Of a stretch of 64,000 nucleotides of DNA, positions 38,601 through 50,600 are shown one piece after another (positions within the stretch are counted from its first letter, which is position 1; the number at the start of each line of letters is the position of its first letter). Position numbers and translations under genes: made by a program. The stretch comes from Nemertoderma westbladi (lineage: Eukaryota > Xenacoelomorpha > Nemertodermatida > Nemertodermatidae): NCBI GenBank assembly GCA_032718475.1, contig JAUCBJ010006005.1, positions 1 to 64,000 of the forward strand, given 5' to 3'. The notes under the pieces were generated by a model, which had not been told where the DNA came from, searched no databases, and worked only from the letters and a program-made list of their open reading frames with translations.

Positions 38601-41600
38601 AGTCATTCCTTTAGGAAACAGAGAAGAAGGGTTTACTGTGGATGATCACCCGTGTTGGTGAACAGTCATACCTTTAGGAAACAGAGTGGAAGGGTTTACT
38701 GTGGAAGATCACCCATGGTGGTGAACAGGAATTTCTTTAGGAAACAGAGTGGAAGGGTTTACTGTGGAAGATCAGCCATGGTGGTGAACAGGAATTTCTT
38801 TAGGAAACAGAGTGGAAGGGTTTACTGTGGAAGATCACCCATGGTGGTGAACAGGCAACATAGAGGAGGGGTTTACTGTGGAAGATCACCCATGGTGGTG
38901 AACACCATTCATTTGGGAAACAGAGTGGACGGATTTACTGTGGAAGATCACAAATGGTGGTGAACATGCATTACTTTAGGAAACAGAGTGGAAGGTTTTA
39001 ATGTGAAATATCACCCATGGTGGTGAACAGTCATTCCTTTAGGAAACAGAGTGGAAGGCTTTACTGTGGAAGATCACCCATGGTGGTGAACAGGAATTTC
39101 TTCAGGAAACAGAGTGGAAGGGTTTACTGTGGAAGATCACCAAGGGTAGTGAACAGGAATTTCTTTAGGAAACATAGTGGAAGGGTTTACTGTGGAAGAC
39201 CACCCATGGTGGTGCACAGATATTCCTTTAGGAAACATAGTGGAAGGGTTTACTGTGGAAGATCACCCACGGTAGTGAACAGGCATTCCTTTAGGAAACA
39301 GAGTGGAATGGTTTACTGTGTAATATCACCCATGGTGGTGAACATATATTCCTTTAGGAAACATAGTGGAAGGGTTTACTGTGGAAGATCACCCACGGTG
39401 GTGAACAGGCATCCCTTTAGGAAACAGAGTGGAATGATTTAGGCTACTGTGGAAGATCACCCATGGTGAAGAACAGGCATTCCTTTTAGGAAACATAGTG
39501 GAGGGGTTTACTGTGGAAGATCACACATGGTGGTGAACATACATTACTTTAGGGAAACAGAGTGGAAGGTTTTACTGTGGAATATCACCCATGGTGGTGA
39601 ACAGGCATTACTTTGGGAACAGAATGGAATGGTTTACTGTGGAAGATCACCCATGGTGGTGAACAGGCATTCCTTTAGGAAACAAAGTGGAAGGGTTTAC
39701 TGTGGAAGATCACCCATGGTGGTGAACAGGCATTACTTTGGTAACATAATGGAATGGTTTACTGTGGAAGATCAACCATGGTGGTGAACAGGCATTCCTT
39801 TAGGAAACAGAGTGGAATGGTTTACAGTGGAAGATCACCCATGGTGGTGAACAGGCATCCCTTTAGGAAACAGAGTGGAATGATTTTGGCTACTGTGGAA
39901 GATCACCCATGGTGAATAACAGGCATTCCTTTTAGGAAACATAGTGGAGGGGTTTACTGTGGAAGATCACCCATGGTGGTGAACAGGCATTCATTTAGGA
40001 AACATAGTGGAGGGGTTTACTGTGGAAGATCACACATGGTGGTGAACATACATTACTTTAGGAAACAGAGTGGAAGGTTTTACTGTGGAATATCACCCAT
40101 GGTGGTGAACAGGCATTACTTTGGGAACAGAATGGAATGGTTTACTGTGGAAGATCACCCATGGTGGTGAACAGGCATTCCTTTAGAAAACAGAGTGGAA
40201 GGGTTTACTGTGGAAGATCACCCATGGTGGTGAACAGGCATTACTTTGGGAACAGAATGGAATGGTTTACTGTGGAAGATCACCCATGGTGGTGAACAGG
40301 CATTCCTTTAGGAAACAGAGTGGAATGGTTTACAGTGGAAGATCACCCATGGTGGTGAACAGGCATTAATTTGAGAACAGAATGGAAGGGTTTACTGTGG
40401 AAGATCACCCATGGTGGTGAACAGGCATTCCTTTAGGAAAACAGAGTGGAAGTGGAAGGGTGTACAGTGGAAGATCACCCATGGTGGTGAATAGGCATTC
40501 CTTTAGGAAACAGAGTGGAAGGGTGTATAGTGGAAGATCACCCATCGTGGTAAATAGGCATTCCTTTAGGGAACAGATTGGAAGGGTTTACTGTGGAAGA
40601 TCACCCATGGTGGTGAACAGGCATTCCTTTGGGAAACAGAGTGGAAGGGTTTACTGCGGAAGATATCACCGATGGTGGTGAACAGGAATTTCTTTAGGAA
40701 ACAGAGTGGAAGGGTTTACTGTGGAAGATCACCAACGGTGGTGAACTGAACAGGCATTACTTTGAGAACATAATGGAAGGGTTTACTGTGGAAAATCACC
40801 CATGGTGGTGAACAGGCTTTCCTTTAGGAAACAGAGTGGAACGGTTTACTGTGGAAGATCACCCACCGTGCTGAACAGGAATTTCTTTAGGAAACAGAGA
40901 GTGGAAGGGTTTATTGTGGAAGATCACCCATGTGGTGATAAACGGGCATTCCTTTAGGAAACAGAGTGGAATGGTTTACTGTGGAAGATCACCCATGGTG
41001 GTGAACAGGCATTACTTTGGGAACAGAATGGAATGGTTTACTGTGGAAGATCACCCATGGTGGTGAACAGGCATTCCTTTAAGAAACAGAGTGGAATGGT
41101 TTACTGTGGAAGATCACCCACGGTGGTGAACAGGAATTTATTTAGGAAACAGAGTGGAAGGGTTTACTGTGGAAGATCACCCATGGTGGTGAACAGGCAT
41201 TACTTTGGGAACAGAATGGAAGGGTTTACTGTTGAAGATCACCCATGGTGGTGTACAGGCATTCCTTTAGGAAACAGAGTGGAATGATTTAGGCTACTGT
41301 GGAAGATCACCCATGGTGGTGAACGGGAATTTCTTTAGGAAACAGAGTGGAAGGGTTTATTGTGGAAGATCACCCATGGTGGTGAACAGGCATTACTTTG
41401 GGAACAGAATGGAATTGTTTACTGTGGAAGATCACCCATGGTGGTGAACAGGCATTCCTTTAGGAAACAGAGTGGAATGGTTTACTGTGGAAGATCACCC
41501 ACGGTGGTGAACAGGCATTACTTTGGGAACATAATGGAAGGGTTTACTGTGGAAGATCACCCATGGTGGTGAACAGGCATCCCTTTAGGAAACAGAGTGG

Positions 41601-44600
41601 AATGGTTTATTGTGTAAGATCATCCATGGTGGTAAACAGGCATTCCTTTAGGAAACAGAGTGGAATGGTTTACTGTGGAAGATCACCCATGGTGGTGAAC
41701 GGTCATTACTTTGGGAACAGAATGGAAGGGTTTACTGTGGAAGATCACCCATGGTGGTGAACAGGCATTCCTTTAGGAAACAGAATGGAATGGTTTATTG
41801 TGGAAGATCATCCATGGTGGTGAACAGGCATTACTTTGAGAACAGAATTGAAGGGTTTACTGTGAAAGATGATCCATGGTGGTGTACAGGCATTCCTTTA
41901 GGAAACAGAGTGGAATGATTTAGGCTACTGGGGAAGATCACCCATGGTGGTGAACAGGAATTTCTTTAGGGAAACAGAGTGGAAGGGTTTATTGTGGAAG
42001 ATCACCTATGGTGGTGAACGGGAATTTCTTTGGGAAACAGAGTGGAAGGGTGTACTATGGAGGATCACCCATGGTGGTGAACGGGAATTTCTTTAGGAAA
42101 CAGAGTGGAAGGGTTTACTGTGGAAGATCACCCACGGTGGTGAACAGGCATTCCTTTAGGAAACAGAGTGGAATGGTTTACTGTGGAATATCACCCATGG
42201 TGGTGAACATATATTCCTTTAGGAAACATAGTGGAAGGGTTTACTGTGGAAGATCACCCACGGTGGTGAACAGGCATTCCTTTAGGAAACAGAGTGGAAT
42301 GATTTAGGCTACTGTGGAAGATCACCCATGGTGAAGAACAGGCGTTCCTTTTAGGAAACATAGTGGAGGGGTTTACTGTGGAAGATCACCCATGGTGGTG
42401 AACAGGCATTCATTTAGGAAACATAGTGGAGGGGTTTACTGTGGAAGATTACCCATGGTGGTGAACATACATTACTTTAGGAAACAGAGTGGAAGGTTTT
42501 ACTGTGGAATATCACCCATGGTGGTGAACAGTCATTCCTTTAGGAAAAAGAGTGGAAGGGTTTACTGTGGAAGATCACCCATGGTGGTGAACATACATTA
42601 CTTTAGGAAACAGAGTGGAAGGTTTTACTGTGGAATATCACCCATGGTGGTGAACAGTCATTCCTTTAGGAAACATAGTGGAGGGGTTTACTGTGGAAGA
42701 TCACACATGGTGGTGAACTGAACATACATTACTTTAGGAAACAGAGTGGAAGGTTTTACTGCGGAATATCACCCATGGTGGTGAACAGTCATTCCTTTAG
42801 GAAAAAGAGTGGAAGGGTTTACTGTGGAAGATCACCCATGGTGGTGAACAGGTATTACTTTGGGAACAGAATGGAATGGTTTACTGTGGAAGATCACCCA
42901 TGGTGGTGAACAGGCATTCCTTTAGGAAACAGAGTGGAATGGTTTACAGTGGAAGATCACCAATGGTGGTGAACAGGGATTACTTTGAGAACAGAATGGA
43001 AGGGTTTACTGTGGAAGATCACCCATGGTGGTGAATAGGCATTCCTTTAGGAAACAGAGTGGAATGGTTTACTGTAGAAGATCACCCATGGTGGTGAACA
43101 GGCATTGCTTTGGGAACAGAATGGAAGGGTTTACTGTGGAAGATCACCCATGGTGGTGAACAGGCATTCCTTTAGGAAAACAGAGTGGAAGTGGAAGGGT
43201 CTACTAACAGTGGAAGATCACCCATGGTGGTGAATAGGCATTCCTTTAGGAAACAGAGTGGAAGGGTGTATAGTGGAAGATCACCCATGGTGGTAAATAG
43301 GCATTCCTTTACGAAACAGATTGGAAGGGTTTACTGTGGAAGATCACCCATGGTGGTGAACAGGCATTCATTTAGGAAACATAGTGGAGGGGTTTACTGT
43401 GGAAGATTACCCATGGTGGTGAACATACATTACTTTAGGAAACAGAGTGGAAGGTTTTACTGTGGAATATCACCCATGGTGGTGAACAGTCATTCCTTTA
43501 GGAAAAAGAGTGGAAGGGTTTACTGTGGAAGATCACCCATGGTGGTGAACATACATTACTTTAGGAAACAGAGTGGAAGGTTTTACTGTGGAATATTACC
43601 CATGGTGGTGAACAGTCATTCCTTTAGGAAACATAGTGGAGGGGTTTACTGTGGAAGATCACACATGGTGGTGAACATACATTACTTTAGGAAACAGAGT
43701 GGAAGGTTTTACTGTGGAATATCACCCATGGTGGTGAACAGTCATTCCTTTAGGAAAAAGAGTGGAAGGGTTTACTGTGGAAGATCACCCATGGTGGTGA
43801 ACAGGTATTACTTTGGGAACAGAATGGAATGGTTTACTGTGGAAGATCACCCATGGTGGTGAACAGGCATTCCTTTAGGAAACAGAGTGGAATGGTTTAC
43901 AGTGGAAGATCACCCATGGTGGTGAACAGGCATTACTTTGAGAACAGAATGGAAGGGTTTACTGTGGAAGATCACCCATGGTGGTGAATAGGCATTCCTT
44001 TAGGAAACAGAGTGGAATGGTTTACTGTAGAAGATCACCCATGGTGGTGAACAGGCATTGCTTTGGGAACAGAATGGAAGGGTTTACTGTGGAAGATCAC
44101 CCATGGTGGTGAACAGGCATTCCTTTAGGAAAACAGAGTGGAAGTGGAAGGGTCTACTAACAGTGGAAGATCACCCATGGTGGTGAATAGGCATTCCTTT
44201 AGGAAACAGAGTGGAAGGGTGTATAGTGGAAGATCACCCATGGTGGTAAATAGGCATTCCTTTACGAAACAGATTGGAAGGGTTTACTGTGGAAGATCAC
44301 CCATGGTGGTGAACAGGCATTCCTTTTGGAAACAGAGTGGAAGGGTTTACTGTGGAAGATATCACCGATGGTGGTGAACAGGAATTTCTTTAGGAAACAG
44401 AGTGGAAGGGTTTACTGTGGAAGATCACCCATGGTAGTGAAAAGGAATTTCTTTAGGAAACAGAGTGGAAGGGTTTACTGTGGAAGATCACCCATGGTGG
44501 TGAACAGGCATTCCTTTAGGAAACAGAGTGAAATGGTTTACTGTGGAAGATCACCCATGGTGGTGAACAGGCATTACTTTGGGAACAGAATGGAAGGGTT

Positions 44601-47600
44601 TACTGTGGAAAATCACCCTCGGTGCTGAACAGGAATTTCTTTAGGAAACAGAGTGGAAGGGTTTATTGTGGAAGATCACCCACGGTGCTGAACAGGAATT
44701 TCTTTAGGAAACAGAGTGGAAGGGTTTATTGTGGAAGATCACCCATGATGATGAACAGGCATTCCTTTAGGAAACAGAGTGGAATGGTTTACTGTGGAAG
44801 ATCACCCATGATGATGAACAGGCATTCCTTAAGGAAACAGAGTGGAATGGTTTACTGTGGAAGATCACCCATGGTGGTGAACAGGCATTACTTTGGGAAC
44901 AGAATGGAATGGTTTACTGTGGAAGATCACCCATGGTGGTGAACACGCATTCCTTTAAGAAACAGAGTGGAATGGTTTACTGTGGAAGATCACCCACGGT
45001 GGTGAACAGGAATTTATTTAGGAAACAGAGTGGAAGGGTTTACTGTGGAAGATCACCCATGGTGGTGAACAGGCATTCCTTTAGGAAACAGAGTGAAATG
45101 GTTTACTGTGGAAGATCACCCATGGTGGTGAACAGGCATTACTTTGGGAACAGAATGGAAGGGTTTACTGTGGAAGATCACCCATGGTGGTGTACAGGCA
45201 TTCCTTTAGGAAACAGAGTGGAATGATTTAGGCTACTGTGGAAGATCACCCATGGTGGTGAACGGGAATTTCTTTAGGAAACAGAGTGGAAGGGTTTATT
45301 GTGGAAGATCACCCATGGTGGTGAACAGGCATTACTTTGGGAAGAGAATGGAATTGTTTACTGTGGAAGATCACCCATGGTGGTGAACAGGCATTCCTTT
45401 AGGAAACAGAGTGGAAGGGTTTACTGTGGAAGATCACCCACGGTGGTGAACAGGAATTTATTTAGGAAACAGAGTGGAAGGGTTTATTGTGGAAGATCAC
45501 CCATGGTGGTAAACAGGCATTCCTTTAGGAAACAGAGTGGAATGGTTTACTGTGGAAGATCACCCATGGTGGTGAACAGGCATTACTTTGGCAACAGAAT
45601 GGAAGGGTTTACTGTGGAAGATCACCCATGGTGGTGAACAGGCATTCCTTTAGGAAACAGAGTGGAATGCTTTACTGTGGAAGATCACCCATGGTGGTGA
45701 ACAGGCATTCCTTTACGAAACAGAGTGGAGGGGTTGACTGTGGAAGATCACCCATGGTGGTGTACAGCCATTCATTTAGGAAACAGAGTGGAATGATTTA
45801 GGCTACTGTGGAAGATCACCCATGGTGGTGAACAGGAATTTCTTTAGGAAACAGAGTGGAAGGGTTTATTGTGGAAGATCACCCATGGTGGTGAACGGGA
45901 ATTTCTTTGGGAAACAGAATGGAAGGGTGTACTGTGGAAGATCACCCATGGTGGTGTACAGCCATTCCTTTAGGAAACAGAGTGGAATGATTTAGGCTAC
46001 TGTGGAAGATCACCCATGGTGGTGAACAGGAATTCCTTTAGGAAACAGAGTGGAATGCTTTACTGTGGAAGATCACTCATGGTGGTGAACAGGCATTACT
46101 TTGAGAACAGAATGGAAGGGTTGACTGTGGAAGATCACCCATGGTGGTGTACAGCCATTCCTTTAGGAAACAGAGTGGAATGATTTAGGCTACTGTGGAA
46201 GATCACCCATGGTGGTGAACAGGAATTTCTTTAGGAAACAGAGTGGAAGGGTTTATTGTGGAAGATCACCCATGGTGGTGAACGGGAATTTCTTTGGGAA
46301 ACAGAATGGAAGGGTGTACTGTGGAAGATAACCCATGGTGGTGAACAGGCATTCCTTTAGGAAACAGAGTGGAAGGGATTGGTTTACGGTGGAAGATCAT
46401 CCATGGTGGTGAACAGGAATTCCTTTAGGAAACAGAGTGGAAGGATTTAATGTGGAAGAGCACCCATGGTGGTGAAAAGGAATTCCTTGGCTCAAGAGCC
46501 TAAAGATTCTCCTATACTTATTCAATATATCGTAAAAATTTTGATATATTAAAAATTGGATGTGAATTATATAGATACAGAGATATAACAATTTACGTGT
46601 GACAGGCCACTGTAAATTGTATTAATTTCCCATTGAATCACAGCTTATTGTGCAATTACAGTAATTCAATTATTCTGGAACATTACTAATTTGCTACCTA
46701 CACTTTACTGCTGTTCTTTTTTATGGCTTGTGTTATGTAAATTTATGCAGAACTTCAATGAATGCGTATGTTCCGTTCGATATGAATCCTTCGCAAAGTA
46801 ATTTTTTATAGACTTTTTGGTCATTAAGAAGTAACAAGGTAATATAGAATCCTAAAATCTGGTTCGGATTGATTGCTATTTACTTTTGGGATTTACGGTA
46901 GATTGACTCGCCAATCAGTTATTTTATAACTTACTTATTCACATACCGGACCGGTATATTCGGGAACTTACTCTCAGATCTTTAAAAGGATGCAGAAGAA
47001 TTCCCAGTGGTAGGCGGGATTTTTTCAATAAACTTTCAGTTTCAGGTAGGGTAGTTAACGTGCAACGAAGAGAGCTGCAAAAAAATATAAGCTTTTACAA
47101 AAATAACGAAATCCGTTAGCCAATGGACTTAGTTAATTCTAAGGGACGGTCAGTTACTAATATACTAAATTATTAACTTACATGTCACTATTAATTTGCA
47201 GAAGCGATAAAATAGCACCCCCCCCCCCCCCCCCCCGCGTTGGTTGGACACCAGGTGTGGCAATCCCTACTTGTTTAGATTTCAAAATCAAAACAATTAG
47301 TTGTGATCAAAGATATGCAGGAACAATGTAATCTCGTCACAGTTAGAAACTAAGATCCAAAGAATTATTTACAATGGACTCCGCCCGCAGAAAAATTCAG
47401 CTTTTAGCTAAATTTGTTTACATTGAAATTGTTGATATTATTAAAGCTCTTATTATTGTTTGACTCTTCTTAGGAAGATTAAATAATGATGTTAGTTGTA
47501 AAGGACTCGGGAGTTCCTGTATAAACTCCGATATATATATATTTATTAATCAAACTCAACTTACTGCGGTTCAACTACGATCTCCTCGTCGGGAACATTT

Positions 47601-50600
47601 GCTCTCGGTAGTAGCGGCGTCGGGGGTTCAATAGGAGCCGTCGGAACGATACGGCGGTGCTGCAACAGGTTGATCGGTCGAGAATCGCTGATTGGTTGAT
47701 TACCTTGGACATTTAATCCGGATGAACCAATGGGAGCACCGTTAACTTCAGAATAGTTCGGCTGCAACGTAATATAGTTAATCATTAATTTGAAAGAGAT
47801 AATAAACAACAAACAACGGCATTACAAAAAAACTTAAGTTAAAAATAACAATGATGAGAGATTTACTTCCTAAAACCAAAGAACTAAGTCTACCAAACAA
47901 AAAATAGTAGTTCGAATACAGCAACAATATTATGTCAATTTGTTGAATAATGGCACCGGAAACTCGCGCAGATATAAATGCACAATAAATAATAGTTTCA
48001 ATAACCTGTTGGGGTAAGGAAGGCCCTGTCATGGCGTAGTTTCCTGTTCGATTCTGAAGATGGGGCGCCTGAGAAGCCATTTGCTTTAGTAATGGCGGCT
48101 GAGTAGGATTAGGGGGAAACTGCGGAGGAGGTTGGTATTGGTTGATGCCAGGTGCTGCTGGGTTTACAGGTAGATAAGGTTGATATTGGCTGAATCCAGG
48201 AGCCGGCGAAGAGTGGTCGGACCCAGGTGCCGGCACATGGTGGCTGAACCCTGGTGCCGGCGCAGGGTGGCTGGATCCAGGTGCCGGTAAAGGGTGATTA
48301 GGTGTACGAGTGTATCTGTGTAATTCTTTGCCCTGCATTAAAATAAAAAATAACCCCTTCTTTAGATACCATCTAGAGTTGAAACAGAGACCTGTCACTG
48401 ATCTCTGATATCTGGACTCTCTGGGCTCTTTTTTGGTCTCCGTATAGGTCTCTGGTTCCCGGGTATTGAAAACAAACATTTTACCCAGAGATCAGTGATT
48501 TGACAGAAATAGGTATTTAAAAATAGATCCTGTACAACACAAAATATGAAATTATGATTATTTTTCACAAATTTTTTACAATTAATTATTTCTTTAATTT
48601 TTAACTATTTTTCATACACCACTTCAACATAATTATATATTCACTTTTACACTATTTCTATTTCTAATAAATGTACCGATAATCTTCTATTTAATTAATT
48701 TAAGGTGCGTTTAAATTTAAGTTAAATTAGCACCTAGTAAAGGGGTAGGTGTAAAACGCGGATCCGGATACGGATCAGGACCCGGATTTGCGAGTGTAAA
48801 AGGCGGATCCGGATTTACATACAATCCGTAACTGAGTGTAATATGCGGATTCTGAAATACGCAATCCGTATTGCAGTGTAAAACGCGGATTCATATATTT
48901 TGTGAATCCGGAATGGAGTGTAAAACACGGATTTTCGTTAATTACCAAGTTTTGTTGGATCCTGAATGGAGTGTAAAACACGGATTTTCGTTAATTACCA
49001 AGTTTTGTTGGATCCGGAATGCAGTGTAAAACACGGATTTTCGTTAATTACCAAGTTTTATTGGATCCGGAATGGAGTGTAAAACACGGATTTTCGTTAA
49101 TTACCAAGTTTTGTTGGATCCGGAATGGAGTGTAAAACACGGATTTTCGTTAATTACCAAGTTTTGTAGGATCCGGAATGGAGTGTAAAACACGGATTTT
49201 CGTTAATTACCAAGTTCTGTAGGATCCGGAATGGAGTGTAAAACAAGGATTTTCGTTAATTACCAAGTTTTGTTGCATCCGGAATGGAGTGTAAAACACG
49301 GATTTTCGTTAATTACCAAGTTTTGTAAGATCCGGAATGGAGTGTAAAACACGGATTTTCGTTAATTATCAAGTTTTGTTGGATCCGGAATGGAGTGTAA
49401 AACACGGATTTTCGTTAATTACCAAGTTTTATAGGATCCGGAATGGAGTGTAAAACACGGATTTACGTTAATTACCAAGTTTTAATGGATCCGGGAAGGG
49501 GTGTAAAACGCGGATTCAATTTATTTACCAAGTGTTACTGGATCCGGGAAGGGGTTTAAAACACGGATTGATTCAGGTTAATTTCAAAGTGTTTCTGGAT
49601 CCGGGAAGGGGTGTAAAATCCGGATTTACGTTAATTACTGAGTATGTTAATGAGGGGCAAAACTATTAATGAGGGACACAAACATTAATGGGGGACACCT
49701 TAATAGTTAAATAGACACCTTAATAATTTGTCTATGTCTAGAGGCCACACAAAGCTTAATCCGGCTCTGGGGGACACCTTAATAGGGGTCAATGCTTCCC
49801 AATGTAACATTAATAAGGGCGATGGTGATGCTTGGCCGTGAGACATTATTAGATATTGATTAGCTGAAAAACTACTACCGTAGGAACGTGACCTCTCTGG
49901 TAGAGCGGCTCTGTAGACAATTGTAATGTGTCCCACATTAATGTTTGAGTCCTGGCCACTATGGGCTTCCGTACCCCTTATACTAGAGACAGCACAACCT
50001 TATATTAGTATTACCTTATATGGTAGGATTACTGTCCTGTTCCCTGATTGGCTTATCCATCCCAACCTCCCTTACAAACAAGAATCACTGTTCTGCCTAG
50101 CTGGCGGTAGTTTGTACTGCATCATAGCGTAGGCCTACTCTATTTAAGGCCTTACAAGCGTGCTGCCTTTCTAATTTATGGAGGCTGAACTGTTCAGTAT
50201 AATTTCTTATTAAACATGGATGACAGTGATGACTTTGTACAAGTTCCATTTACGGGATTCGTTATTCCGAGTCCAACCAATGATACAGCCATTGTTGAGC
50301 CGCTTGAACTCACTACGCAAACATCGTGCACCCCGAGTCCGGAGAAGAAAAAAAACAGGAAAGTCCGCAAGCCAAGAAAAGTTACTAAAGAACAATAAAC
50401 ATTGTACTAATTAATAATTGTAACTAGATGGGGGTCTGGGTCTTTATTGCATATGCGTTTTACAAATTGTTCATTAAAACTTACTAATTAACTTGAATCC
50501 GCGTTTTACACCCTTTTCCGGATGGAAACTAACTTAAATCCGCGTTTTACACCCCTTCCCGGATCCAATAAAACTTGGTAATTAACGTAAATCCGTGTTT

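Noticed and set aside
38652-45637. Series of plus-strand ORFs with a 21-residue Arg/Ser/Val repeat
   Set aside because: Product of the 63-bp period; interrupted at every 62-bp unit. No start context, splice structure or domain.
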